64,000 nt of DNA. Origin: Sialis fuliginosa (taxonomy: Eukaryota; Arthropoda; Insecta; Megaloptera; Sialidae). The DNA lies in the NCBI GenBank assembly GCA_961205875.1, contig OY540813.1, forward strand, positions 31,839,001 to 31,903,000, written 5' to 3'. Of this stretch, positions 1-15,400 are shown piece after piece. Made by a program: the position numbers and the translations under genes. How positions within the stretch are numbered: the stretch's first letter is position 1; each line of letters opens with the position of its first letter. The notes below the pieces were generated by a model. It saw nothing but the letters and a program-made list of their open reading frames with translations. It ran no database searches and was not told where the DNA came from.

Positions 1-273
1 TACATTCAAATAAGAAATTAATGACCAATATGATGCTGAGAGCCGCCAGATTAATGTTTATCAAAGCTTGATATATCCGATACATGTTGAGCTTTATAAG
101 TAGATGCATAATTTAAAAATCAGTATCTTCGGAAGAAATTTAAAGCTTAATATTTCTGCAGTATCTTGAAAGGATTCTTAGCTTCTAGGTCATTGCAGTG
201 AACATCTTTAGGAATTAATGATAAAAGACAATACAGCTTGCGAATTAAAAATAATCATATATACAATGCACAC

Positions 274-454
274 CTTTATCATCGGAGAGTTTGACAGGAC
301 GCCGAAGGGGTATAGTGACAGAAGCTTCGGCTGGTAGAGTTGTATTTTCAACAGGAGCAGATGAAGGCCTAGTAGTAGGCGGACCAGAACCCACTGTTCT
401 ACGCACAAACACAGTGGGATTCCCAGCTGCTGTACTCGCATCCTCCAGCTTAAA
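274..454 (-). CDS. Mbs: MYPT exon e14: last exon in window
   Basis: Between acceptor GGTTAG and donor GTGTGC, entry phase 0 and exit phase 1, so the gene continues to the left of the window. It reads FKLEDASTAAGNPTVFVRRT, then Pro/Ser-rich sequence to LRRPVKLSDDK. The second conserved phosphorylation site and the C-terminal leucine zipper of the family are not in the window and should lie further left. Confidence 0.87.
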
Positions 455-3400
455 CTAACCATACAAGATTATTAATTACAGTAACTACTTTATCAAACAA
501 CAATATTTCAAAACAGCATCTTTTAAACTTTTTCAATTTTGTTAATTATATAATATAATACATTACATAATCTTTGAAAGCTATATAGAACTGCTACGAG
601 TTATTCAACTGATTAAAAAACACTGTTTTGGAATTTAGCATATTATTATACCCGTACATAATTTTTTTTAGTAGAATAATTATATGTATACATAATTTAG
701 TACTAAAATATTTATTTGTATATTTAACATGATTAAAATACTTAATAATTTTCACTAGTTATTAAAAAACAATCACTTAATAAAAATACACCAGTTGTTA
801 TTATCATCATATTTTAAACTTTAAAATATTCATAATCAATTAACGATGTTTTCTACACTTTTTATCAAATACCTAAAGCCCGCTAAACAAATCAAAAAGA
901 GTAAATAAATAGGGTAATTAAACTTCAATTTAGATAAACATATACAAAACAAGTGTCACATATCCTTTTATAGGTAATAATTATATAGAACACCATATGG
1001 TGAAGATTACAATGAAAAAGCATTACACATCTGCATAACTAGTTTCAATAAAACATTACAAGGAATTTAAACAGCATGTTTAAAATTAAAATACAAGATT
1101 TATGATCCTATTGTATATATTTACTTAAGGTATTTTAACATAGTTAAATCAAATTATCTTTATTTTTATGATACATAAATTATCTTTTTAATGATATACA
1201 GGAAAGCTTATTGTTATTCTTATTTATTAATAACATAATTAAATTTTCAAGCAGTCGATTATAGAAAATTTATTATATTTTAATAATAATTGTTCTTATT
1301 TATGTATTATTAAATGTATTTATTACATGGGTAAATAATTATTTTAATGATAACAAAAATTATTTATATACGTATATATTATATACACTACATTAATTTA
1401 ACAAGGACATTTTATCGTGAATTATTGTTAAATTAGTTCTTATATTATATTTAGCACACTTGTTATGGAACAAATATATTTGTTAGACCGTAAACCAAGT
1501 AAAGCAATAACGAAGTATATTGTTTTGCTTTAACGAATAGTTATATACAAATTCCAATCCAAAATAAAAAAATAAAAAAGCTTTGTTATTATTTTTACAA
1601 ACTAAAATTTACTTACTTATATTTGATAAAATAACCAGCCCAACAATTTGTTACTACAGTAAAACCTGCCTAGAATGAAATGCTATCGTTGCGATATTTC
1701 TTTTCCGTTTTCACAGGTTTCCATCTTACAAAGGGTTGTGTTTTAATAAAACAAAGTACAAAAAATATGATTGTTTAAATTAGGTTAGCAATATCAGCTG
1801 CACTTACAAGGAGATGGTCACAGAGGTGCATCGAGTTACGGGTAGAGACTCTGCATGGTTATAGTTGAGGTAGGTACTAATTAATCCCCGCTAGACTTGG
1901 GTGTCAACTCGCCCCGTTACCGAGAAATCGCAAGTAGAAATTTACCAACGATACATATTGGCGAGCGGTCAATGTTCAGGACTCTCATCCAGGTGTCCCG
2001 TGTTCAAAACCCGAATAACTTCTTTTTTTAAAATTTTTCGTTACAATCGAACACGCGGCCGACAATTTTACCATTGAATGAAGTAACGTGTATGAAATTT
2101 TTTTTAAAATAAAATAAAGCACCCGGGGATATAAAATGTAAGTATAATAATCTGCTTTATTATTTGAAAAATTGTTATAAGGTTTGTACAAAATATTCAG
2201 TTTATTTTTAAAAAATGTTTGTAATGTTGTCTCTATAGTTCACGTGTACACTCCATGGGATGATACTCGTTGTAGAAGCAGTTGAAACATTTGAAAAGTC
2301 AGCACCACGAGCGTTGAATCATATATTAAACAACTAGTGTGTTTAATATATGATTGTATATCAAGTTTAGCAACATATTTTGTCGGGTTACTGCAAAAAC
2401 CAGATAACTCCACTATTTACATTTTTTTTAGTTAAGTACATTTCTACACATAAAAATTTTACCTACGTCTACTGTAAAAACATGATAAAGATGATAAATC
2501 TCTTACAGATATAAAGGGTACTGACCCTTTATTTTTGCACATGTGTACTGACACATGTGCAAAAATAAAGTAAAGTCCACTTTGACCAAAATTTAAACAA
2601 TTAAAACCAGATATCTTAGAAATTATAAAATGTGACTTATCTGGTTTTTGCAGTAACCCGACGATTTTATTAAAATTCAAGATATACATAATACACTACT
2701 AAATTTAACTCGATGTACCTCTGTGACCGTACCATTATTAGAATAATCAGAACTCGTGGCAAGTTCATTATCAAAATTTACTACATTTTCAGCATCATCT
2801 GGCAGATTTCCTAGCTTACAGAGATCTGTTGCTATGTATTACACATAAAATAATCCGTCTTAGTCAGGTTATTTACGCAAACGATTCCCGAAAATTATTC
2901 CGTTTCCGCGTTAGGGAGTTTTCCAGTTTAGAGTATTATTTTACATAGGAAATATCTCCGTTCCCAAATTTATTTTCTGTTTGTCCAGGTTTCCGGTATA
3001 TAGAGGGTCTGTCTAAGGCAGGTTTCACTGTATTACTCTCAATCAAGTTTAATGAAAAAATAATATATTTATTAATAATTAATTTTTACTGTGATTAAAT
3101 TTCAGTTTGTAAAATTCATCGTTTATAATTTTTGTTAAATATTTTAGATATGTACATGTACTTTTAAGAATTTAATTTGGCAATTTTTTTCTATAAAGTA
3201 AATAATGTAAAATGAATAATAAATAAAATGTATTCTTAAAAAATACCAAAGTTGTACCTAGAGTTGATTTTCTGGTCTAATTTAGTACTCACATTTTTTT
3301 TAGAGATAAAATACAAAATTCAAAAAGAAATTAGGCTGTCCAGAAATAAACATTTGAAACTTCAAAACCAAAACTATCATTGATAATATCACAAATTCAA

Positions 3401-6400
3401 GTTGTTTGATAAGAACGTGTCCAGGAAAACATGTTTGGAAAACCGTTACATTAAAAACGAAGCAGATAGAAAAACGAGCAGATAGAAGGAATTGGTGAAT
3501 CTTTATAATACGCTTTTTTTTTTTCTTGGCAACATTTTACTTGATTGTTGCGTACGCATATGATTTATGTCAGTATTTGAACGGTACTCAAACAGTGGAA
3601 CATACGCGATTGCCAATATATTAATGCATTGAATACTCTATACAATCAATCATTGTAAAAAAATTAAGATTTACCAGTTATATTTCAAAAATTTATATAC
3701 CGAGTATGTGTAGTATATTGTTATATATTATGTTTATTTATATTTATTTTATACTTCTTTAGGCACGTTGAGGGTCAAATTTTAGTAATGCAACGGAACG
3801 CACGTGAAGCACCCACAGAGTACAGTAGACATGGTACATTGTAACCAAGGTTATTAAACTATACAGGTTGTCTCATAACTAAGCATTTAAGCGAGGGGAA
3901 TGAGCGGAGGGGAGTGCACGTGACGTCACTGGCCGTCTTGTCAAATTGAAAATTTGAATTAATAGTTAATAATTGGTTTATAATTAGTAGTTTCCATGGA
4001 TTTTGACGGCTAGCTACGTCACTAGCCGTCAACCAATAGCATGAAACTACCCTATGAGACAACCTTTGCATTGTAACGGAACAAATGACATAATGACGTC
4101 ATGACATCCCATGATATGACATCCATAGAAATATTAAAAAATTAACACACTACAGTTTTTTTTTTTTCTCATATTTAACCAAAATATCCAATGCATGCTC
4201 TCTCTTTCTTTTGACAAATCATTTTTGAACAACATGCGTGATCCATGTCTATGATTTATACCGGAAATTCACACTTAAGAGGTGTGTTTAAAATTATTTT
4301 AGGTTGTAAATTTTGATTATTATTGTTCGTTATTTTATATTAAATCAATAATTTTGGATAAGTACTCATTGTTTGCATAACTAAATCCAATAATCTAATA
4401 TATCGTTTTATATTAAATTTTATAATTAAATTAAATTTTTAATTATATTTAAAGTAAATAACAGAATTTTGTTATATTATTATATCTTTTTATTTGAGGT
4501 TATTCGTAGTTGTTTTTCAATTACGCCAAAGAAGTATAACTTCTAACGTGTGTACATAAGTACACACTCAATGTTTTTAGTATATTTTAAACCATAATAT
4601 TAATAGAATAGTGCAACAGCAAAAAATATATTACAGAAAATATAGTTATATGTTAATGATCAATTGATGCAATATGCAATGTATTGATGGTTGCATATGT
4701 TCCACTGTTTGAGTACGATTCAATCACTGACATAAATAATATGCACGTGTAACTCAAGTAAGTGTTACCAACAAACCAAACTAAGAAACCACAGTGTACA
4801 GCGTATTCTAAAGCTTCACCTAGGGATCTTCCTCTACTATGGATCATACAGAAAGACCTTCTCTAGGAAATAACATATTTAATGATTTAAAAAAATGCTT
4901 CTTTCAGAAAAATATCACAAAAAATAGTCTAAGCACATGAAAATATGAATCCTGATTTGGGAGAATTTGATATTTCCGATGAAGTACTATTAGATAAACT
5001 TGGTTTATTTCTGTAAAGGTGCATGTTGAAAATATGCATCAAAGATGTCAAACAATAATTGACAATAGGAGTGACTGGACAAGTTATCTATCAAAATGTG
5101 TATATTTTTTTGGCGAAACTTTAGTATCCGACGTACACACAGATTTCATATTTTTGTTTGTTGGCAATACATTATTTGAGTGTGCGCGCACATATGATTT
5201 ATGTTAGTGATTGAACGGTGTTCAAACGGTGGAATATATGCGACCGCTAAAAGATTATAGTATAATAAAATAATATTATAATTATATTATATTAATAAAC
5301 ATATTATGTTTATCAACATATAACTGATTATTTTTTTAAATATATTTAGTAATTTCATGTTCACACACCTAAAAAATTTTTTTTTTAAATTGGAATCTGT
5401 AGGATCGCGCCAAGCAGACATAAGTATTAACTATTTAACTTATTTGTTAAATTATTAATTTTAATTTCTTAATAATAGCCGAAGGCGTTCCCGACGGTCT
5501 TCGGGCATTACTTATATAGTCTTAAAATACTGTGTGTATAACTGACTCCCTGAATCAAAAATTTATTAATTACACAGTCACATAAAAAAAAAGGTGTGCG
5601 ATACCAAAATAAAAACGACATACAAAAGCGAACATAGTCGAAATCCAAATTTATGTTCAAATAAAAAAATAACTGGTAATCAGAAAATTTCAAAAATTTC
5701 TATTTCGACTAGGTAACATTTTTTAGTATCGCACACTGTTTTTTGTGTAGCCAAAATTATAATATTGTATAAAAGATACAAATATACACATATTTTAGGT
5801 GTGTAACGAGTGAACATGAAATAACTAAATATATTTAAATAAAAGAATCAGTTATATGTTGATAAACATAATATGTTTATTAATATAATATAATTATAAT
5901 ATTATTTTATTATACTATAATCTTTTAGCGGTCGCATATATTCCACCGTTTGAACACCGTTCAATCACTAACATAAATCATAAATAATGTATTGCCAACA
6001 AACAAAAATATGAAATCTGTGTGTACGTCGGATACTAAAGTTTCGCCATTCTTTTTTCTTCATTTTATTAAAATAAACAGTTTTTAAGTTATGCCTGACA
6101 AGCTATTATCAAAAAGACTGTACTACTAATATACAAAAATGTTTCAAAACTTAGAAAACAAAACATTTTAAATGTTTGAAAACTTCAGTTTATTTCAAAA
6201 AACCTAATACTAAAAATCGAAACAAAACGTGTTCATAAAAAAGCAAAAAATAAACACAATTTACAACGAACAAAACACTCGATGATTACATAAAAAAAAA
6301 TTGACCAGATAAAACCCCAACTCTAGCGTAGTGTCTACCTTGCTTCCGTTATTATCTACACGCAACCTCCACGAAGGCCGTCTCTCCTGCTGGCCACTGG

Positions 6401-9400
6401 ACGGTTCTTCAGGATCACGGGACACGACAGTAGGGGCGGCCGTTGTAATGATCGCGGTTACCGTCGGGTTTGGAGAGTCTCCGTTCGCCGTAGTTACAGG
6501 CGTCGACTGTTTGTAAAACGTCACACGTTTTGTACAAAGTGTAATAGTTATATTATAAAAGTAAAATAAAATAGGCTGTTTCGTGTCACGCAATCAATTT
6601 TAAATGTGGAGACATTTTATAACGATCTGAGAAACTAATTTTATGCCGAAAACGTGTTGTTACAAAAAAAGTAGTTAGTGACACATTAAACCTCAGTTAT
6701 ACAAGCCCAAATTTAATAGCTATCCATTTATTTAACTAATTTAAATAACAAACATATATCAATATTGATTAACCACTTATTTGCAACTATTAATGAGTAT
6801 TTTTTTTATTATTTCAGTTAAATAAAGAGACAGTTTCAAACCAACTTTTAATTCACAAATAATTGTAAAATTAATTTTGTTTGTTATGGAATAGTTTAGT
6901 TTTGGATACATTTATTTAAGAATATTTCAATCCAAATTGTATTCATCAAAAGCTGAAACAGTAATATGCGTTAAACTTCACAAACAAATATAAAATAGAA
7001 AAGTAAAAAACCTTTAAAAAAAATGAAAATATAACGTATAAAAATAATAGTAATCTTATTACAATACATTAACCAAAACACAAAAAAGACTTTCAGACTT
7101 TAAGAATCATGAACACATAATAATGTTTCAGCAATGTTAATAATTGATTTTTTAAAACCAACACCAATACATATAAATGTACCATATACACACAAACCTG
7201 ATCAGTACTATTAGTCGAGTTGGTGGGTTGATTCTTTTTTTTGACTAGCTGTTCTGCCGATTTTATCTCATCAAGCGTAACACCCTGTGTAGATCTGCGA
7301 GTTTCTCTGACACGCTTCGCATGTGCCTTACGTTGAGTTTCACTCTCTTCATCACGTACGGGTGGCACAAACGATCTGTAAATAATTATTCAATAATGAA
7401 ATAGTTACTTAAAGTTGTTCTCGTGCTACAGAACTATCAAAAAGTTACGCTCATAACACCATGGTAAAATATCGAAAATAATTGCGTAGCTACAGAGAAT
7501 TTTGAATCAAGTCTATACTCAAAGCCGTTTATACAGACTATTACAAACACACTCATACTATGAATATATTGTCTCAAATTACAAACACATCTTCAAACGG
7601 ATGTTATAACAATTCAAGAAAATTCGCTCTCTACTGTTGTTGTTGCACACAGTGTTGCCAGATTACTTCTATTCAATCCGTTGATATGTCGATTCTTTGT
7701 TCAAGTTTGGTTGTATTAGTACATATAAGGCCGTTTTCTTAATTTTATGACTAAATGCTTTAACAGATTTTGATAAAAAAACTACCAAATGGCAAAGGGT
7801 TATTATACTGATATGTGATAAAAAATTCAAAATTATTGAATATTTTATTTTTGAAATACAATTGTATTCCAAATACGAAATGGTCAATCATTTTGTTTTT
7901 TAAATACAAGTTGTATTTAAAATCAATCATTTTGAATTTTCTATCACATATTAGAATAATAACTAATAACCCTTTGCTGTTTGGTAGTTTTTTATCAAAA
8001 TCTGTCAAAGCATTAAATTATGAAAATTAAGAGAACGAACATAACGAACATCAGGAGTTTAAAACTGTTGATCCCTTTAAAATTTCACATTCAGATAGAT
8101 ATCATTAATCTTTTTATCTCCTGAAATTTGTTTAAAATTCTATCGAAATTATGTTTGCACGAGAACTACCTTAAGTTACTTAATTATTACAATTTTAGCA
8201 AATTTTTTTGAACATTAATATGATTCTTGGCTTCTGGATGCAAGTCACATATTTTGTAATTAGTTTGATCAATATTTAATTGCGGTGAAAATTTTCAGGA
8301 CTTTTCTGAAGCGTTTTAATTGATGTAAAAAAAGTGACAAACCCAGTACACAAAAACTGTTCAAGAATCACTTAGGGATTTTATAAGGCATTTTAGCACT
8401 ATACTAGATCATCTTTTATTTTAAATTTTAATTAAAGAAATTATAAATAGAACATGCGTTTTAAAAAATCATACAAAATATTATTAAACTATGTTTAAAA
8501 TACTATATAAGTAAATTATTAAAATCATTTACATCACACTTACTCCACATAGAAAACCATACTTCTATATAAAAAAATAATGAAGTTAATAATTAATTAT
8601 AAATATATCAATCTTTCATACCATATTTACATTACAAAATATTTAAATGTTTGCAGTAGATATCTTATCATACTTTAAATATATTAAAAATAAAATAAAT
8701 ATCTTCAATACTTGTGCGGTTAAAACAAACTCAAATCAGTAAAAAAATTAAACAAATATTAGTATTACGCAAGCAATACAAAAACAAAACAAAAACACTC
8801 TCAAAATAAAAATTACTTGAAGAAATTTTTGAAGATATTTCCAGGACTAAGTTTGTTTGTAGAAGTCATTGTTGGTGTAGCTGCTGCATCGTTCGCAGTT
8901 GGTGTGGGCGGAGTGGAGGGGGTAACTGTCATAGTTGGAGGTGAAACTACACCACTCACGGGGGGTTTTTGAGTTACTCTAAATATACATCATACACACC
9001 ATTGTTTAAAAATCAAAATAATCAAAAATCAAAACAAAAAAATTTCCTAGATCTTCAAATGTATTCTTATGGTCAAATAATTATAAAAATGTTCATTTCA
9101 GTTGAATTTCATACTGATTTTCATTTGAATACTATACTTATTGTGAACCAATTTGACAAAAATAACAGAAAGATAAATACAGACGACAAAAATACCTACC
9201 GGCATTATTTTTATCAAATTTTAAAGATTACAGCTTTGGCGTAACGTTGTTTTAGCACGCTTCATCTAGAAGTAAGTACGTAACAATATACAATTCACAA
9301 AATTTCATCACTTATTAGATGAAATTAAATTACACAATAAATTAATTTAAAAAGCTGTACAATCAAGTATTGCTTATTGTACTATAGAATTACATACATA

Positions 9401-12400
9401 AGAGTATGTACCAAAGCAATTTCTTCAATCCGTTTGTAACTAACCTTGAGATACGTGTTCTTCGGGAATTACGCACAGGTCCAATTTTTAAAGCAGATGG
9501 GTAATCGGACACAGTCGGAGCGAAGTTATAAGTCATCAAATATTTATCCTTTCTGTCAGTGTTTAATCAAATATACAAATTAGTATAGTATTCAGTAAAT
9601 TTCTACTACAATTTTAAGTAATTTAAAAAAAAATTATACCTGAACTACAAAACTAAAATATGTGTTTTGTATAAATCTTTAAATTCCCATATCAAAATAT
9701 AGTGGAGTGCCGAGCACCTAAAATACAAAAACCTCGGAATCAATTAACTTTGAATGAATTTTCATAAAACCTTCATAAGGTATATTAAAAAGTTTACCAA
9801 TTAAAATTGTTTTTTTAATTTCATTAACTGTTCCTACCCATGGCTTCACTCACGTGGATTTTGTAATTTGATAAAAAATAATCCTTTCTCGATTACTATG
9901 CGAGATATTCATATTCATTCATTATACAAAATCCCCCTGTATACCCCGTCATTAAAGGTTGATTGTCAAAATTTTTATTTTTATTGAAGACTATTTTGCC
10001 CGAATGTATCTTTATAACTTAATGCAGATAAACATATCAAAAATCCACTCCCTGTCTACCCCCGCCATTAGGGATTGAATGTCAAAAAATTTATAAAGTA
10101 TATAACATAATTCAAAAGGTTTTGCACTGATTCATTTAAAGTAATTTGATTCTGAGGTTCAATCCTTAAGGCATTCCACTAATAATGCTTTATTTATATT
10201 TACTATCAAATATTAATTACCTATTAAAATACAATTGAAAATTTAGACCAACATAGAATTATAATTTTGTAATTCAGATAATTCAACTCTCGAATATTAT
10301 TTTCCAGTAATACAATTTTTTTTAATTAATGAACTAAATAAATATAAAAATGAAATAAAATAAATCTTATCAGTTCTGATATTACTAACCTGCGAACTTG
10401 ACTAAGAGGCTGAGGACTGGACGAAGGCGAACTTGCTGAAGTTTTACTTGGCGATGAACTTGTTGAGTTTGTAGTTACTGTAGACGAAGGAGTTACAGAT
10501 GTAGTAATACTGGTATTTGTCATAGTAGTTGGTGTTGTTGTACTTGTTGTTACTTCTTCTACAGCTTCTTTACGTTGTGATGGTATTCTATAAAATCATT
10601 CATATATTATACATAAATATTACAACAGAATTATGTATTAATATTTCTATATTACTTTAAATGTGTACCCAAAACTGACTTTAAGGACCCCGCAGAATCC
10701 TTATGGGAAACGGCTCTCAATCAAACTCTTTGAAACTTTGGATTCTGATAATACCTGATGAATAGATCAAAAGTCTCAATGGGCACTAAGTTCTAAAAAC
10801 TCAAACTTTTAAGGTATAGCCCTCTGAAGTTGGGAATCATGCTTTTTTTAATTTACAATGAAAGTTTTTATAGAACCTTTATTTTTGCACAATTGTTTGT
10901 ATGTGTTCCCAAAGACTTATATAATCGATTACTACCGTAAAAAAACATTTTTCAATTCTTTGGCAAATAGTAACACTTAAATCTTATTGTTATGTTTTTT
11001 TTGTTATAAACCAAACCAGCAATATTAAAAAATAATAATTGCAAAAAACCTCCTCTGAAAAATTATTTATCTATTGGTGAAAACTGCACTTAAATCAGTT
11101 CTGTAGTTTTCGAAATTAACGGAGTTAATTAACTGTACAAAAATCTATTTTTGTGACAATTGTACAGTGTGTAATATACCTAAAATCAGTTCAGTAGTTT
11201 TTGAGTTATTTGAGGTATATTAAACACTACACAATTTTCACAAAAATGTAATTGAATTGGCTTATAATAAAAAAATGTAACAATAAGATTTAAGTGCTAC
11301 CGTTTGCCGAAAAATTGAAAAATTGACATTTTTATGATGGCAATCGATTATACAGTGTATTCCAAGTTAATTAAGACATAGGAAATTTAACATGGGGACA
11401 ATTAGAAATGTTGTAGTGATTGGTGCATTTTGAAATGCCACCTCGAAACTAACACTAATGAAATTATATAATAATTGAGGTCTACTTTAAGTAACCATCA
11501 CATTCAAACAGTTGTAACGTGATTTTTTGTTTCCATTAAGACTTTTGATCTACTCATCAAGGACTATCAGAATCCAAAGTTTCAAAGAGTTTACCGAGAG
11601 CCATTTCTCATAAAGATTCTGCGTGGTCCTTTTGCTGAATTGAAATTTAAGGAGAAATTAAAGTTTATGTAATTTTATAAAGGTATTTTTTAATTTATTT
11701 GTGGATATATAAATAACATGATGCTTATACAAGGGAACGCTGAACAAGTTCTCAGCTTCAGGTACTTCTTATTATTATAATTGCTTGTACTATGGGTTAT
11801 TTAGTTGTACAATTCTTTACAAGTATATAAGGCAAAATTCAGGTTATTAGTGTTATTACGCCTTAAATAATTAAACAAAAACATCACCATGTCTGACTCA
11901 TTAATGCACATTACAAACATGGAGTACTGCGCTGTAATTAAGATTTGATCAAAATTGAGAAAATGCCAAAATAAGTTATTTTTTTAAATGTCTGCTGTTT
12001 ATGGAAATTCTGTGACATCTTATTCCATGATCAAAAAATGGAGCCGGTCATTTCAACAAGGATAAAACTGATTATGGAAAATCACACAATTAAGATGTTG
12101 TAGATAGCTTAGCCTGTAACCATACACATCAGCAATATATGATCCAGAATCCAAACAGCAATCCATGCAATGAATTCAAGAGAGTAATGAGCTCTGAAAA
12201 TTTCTTCAAAAACTTATTTTGGCATTTCTTCAGTTTTGGTCAAGAACTTAATGACAACACGGTACTCCATATTCGTAATCTGTGTCGATGACTCAGACAT
12301 GGTGACGTTTATCATTTAATTATTCAAGACGTAATTATATTAATAACCTGATTTTTATCCTATATACTTGTAAAGAATTGCACAACTAATGACCCATAGT

Positions 12401-15400
12401 ACGAGCAATTATAAAGCTGAGAACGTTTCAGCATCTCATATTTTAAAATGAGTGGGCATTTGAAAATATTTTAATCAGAATAAAAACATCATAAGCAATG
12501 ACATTATATGTAGACAGTACAAAATGTAAGTGGTTAAAGTGGCATAAAAAAAGCATGCAATATAAGAAATTCAAAAGCAAGAAATATTACAGCGTACCTG
12601 GAAGACAGCCAGCGGTCCGACCTTAAGGATGTGGATCGGATAAGGTTAGGAGAGAAAGGGGTTAACGGGGGTTCGCTTGAATCAGCTAGTGCATTTTTCT
12701 TCTTTTGTTGCATCGATGCGAACTTCTGGTCATCATTAAGACTAGTTGATTCAGATAAAATATTGTCTTGAGATAAAATTCTGTTAGCATCTGTTAAGTG
12801 GTTAGAAGTTAAAACAGTCTTATCCTTTCCGAGTCGTGGAGGTAACGAGTTGTATTTATTTACAGTGTGCGGTGGTTTAGTATCGGACTTTTGCTCATCG
12901 GAAGGCGGGGTGGCAGGGATTGTGGGGAATGAATTTGCTCTAATACGTGCTCTCAGTTCGTTGTAGCGTAGGTAGAATCTGCCATACATGCAAAAAATAA
13001 ACCACTCAACAACAGAGACAAAACATCAATGCATCAATATCTAATAATGTCCAAGTGATGTATTTCAAAACAGAGATGACCAAAATTATTTAATTAACTT
13101 ATGAATTACAGGAAATGTTTAAAAACACATACTATTGTATACCAGCAGATTATTAATTGATACTTTTTATTTAATTCATTATGAAATCAATATTATATTG
13201 ACAAGGATTTTCCAATCTAAAAATTGCGTAGACATTTTGAAACTTAACAGACATGTTTATTGATGATATTAATTAAATTTAATCTAAATAAGTGTTTTAG
13301 CATCCTGCTACCAGAGTCACAGAAACATTTACTGAAGGTGCATACACCACTGTGCGATAGTCAGCCAATAGTCGTTTCCATAGCCAATCACAATTACTAG
13401 GCGAAAACTATCGGCTGACTTTCTGATTGGCAATGTTCGCACTCACATTGCATGCCATTCTAATTAACATTCAACTAATAATTGCCTGGCTTTTTAATGA
13501 AATGGGAACTGCCCTTTTGATTATTTAGCCAACCGAATTTTAGTCAATAGGTGTGCGCAATTCTATATATCTCCATTACCAATTGCCAAACTGTTCAAAC
13601 TATTAGCTGATTAATAGTTGGTACACGGTTTCAAAAACATAGTTCTCAAAAAAAATGCATTTTACTGTACTGTTTAGATTTAGTTAATATAATATTTATT
13701 AAACTTATCCAACCAGAAGCCATAAAGGGGATCTTCTTTCTAAAGAAGTCTTATATGCCCTGAATTGGTTTCTTTTGAGTATTACTGTGTTTCATTATTA
13801 TTTGTCAAAACAAATTTCACTATAATAGTTTACATTATTATTTAAAAACAAATTTTTCCAAACTTTTAGACTAGAATACCATCTTGAATAAAAATAGTTT
13901 TTAACTTACTCATCTCTATTTTGAAATCAGTTAAAGAAAAATAATTTTTTAACTGCAGCAAAATTTTCATTAAAAATAATTTAAATTGCAACTATGACTA
14001 TAATTCAATACAAAACTCATTTATAATGTCTTACACTAAAATAACATTCTGTAAACTGTTAATTAAATATGCACAATGTAAATTTTTATAATAGTCAAAT
14101 TTTAACGTAAAAAGTGATTTTAATGACGGACAAAACAACATTTTAGGCATTGATGAATATTATGAGTTTATATATCATTGCTATTATTAGTTTAAAAATT
14201 TTATATAATTAATAAGTAAGGGAGAGCGGGGTTATTCGGCCGCTGGGGCTATTCAGCACCCACCATCTATCTCGTGACTTAGTAAATTTGAAAATCTGAA
14301 CAGGTTCCGACAATACCGACGGATTTTTTTGGAAGTTGAGGTAATGTAGCGTTGACACAAATCAAAAATGACTTTTGGTGACGTGATTTGGAGATTTTCG
14401 AATTTCAAACTTTTCAGTTTCCACTGGTAATTCGCAATTTGAAAAAAATGTAAGTAATATATTCAAATAGATGATATTGAATGATGATTCGGTGTAACCG
14501 TAAAATATGCTTATGGGGCTATTCGGCCCCCTATGTTTATAACGCACGGAACATGGTGTGTAAAGAACAGTCAAGAATTATAAATTTTTTTACTCAAAAT
14601 GTCAAAAAATACATTATAGTCAACAAAAAACAGCGCAGAATGTAACAAGCAATTCCGATAGCGATTATATACCATAAATCGCATTGAATTTTCTAATGTA
14701 CAGTGGATGTCATTGAATTTATATTTTCAGAACTTCTTTTTCACAATTTTTGTATCTACAAGTGACAAATAAACAATTTTTTTTCTTGAATACGGAAAAT
14801 CTATACCCAAAAAAAATCATTACACTTTTAAATTGCAGGGGCCGAATAGCCCCGTGTTGTTTTAAAGTATTTATTTTTTATTCCAACTTACAGTCAGAAA
14901 TTTTTTCAGTTATATGAGTAACCATATTATGTTTTTGATACATTTCCTCAACAAACCATCAAAGAATCGTTTACAAAAAATTGCATTTTGTTCCTGAAAA
15001 ACGCAATTGAAAAAAGGGGGCCGAATAGCCCCACTCTACCCTATATTAATATATCCATACAAATAACAATGATATATTTAACCCTTGAACACCACACTGG
15101 GGAATATGCGTCATTCCTAAACGGTCCAAACTGGAGGGTCTGAGTTGTAGGGAAAAAAGTTATGCGTCTCCATTACAAATCCCTTTATAAAATCAGTCTA
15201 TGGGTTACGCTAACCTAGTTGGGTAATAACATCAGTATAGGCTTACATGGTATATTTGAAGTTCGTAAACCTGATTTTCATTCAGAAACATCTAAATTGT
15301 CATTTCAGTTCTCCAAAGCCGCGATTTTTGGGGGAGATTACTTATTGTAATTACTTCCAATCTTAGATTAGGAATGTATACTATCCCAGAGGCCTCAGTT

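Noticed and set aside
10326..10523. Independent 65-aa frame starting at an internal methionine
   Set aside because: It is part of MYPT exon e9 read into the following intron. Splice sites and phase define the real boundaries.
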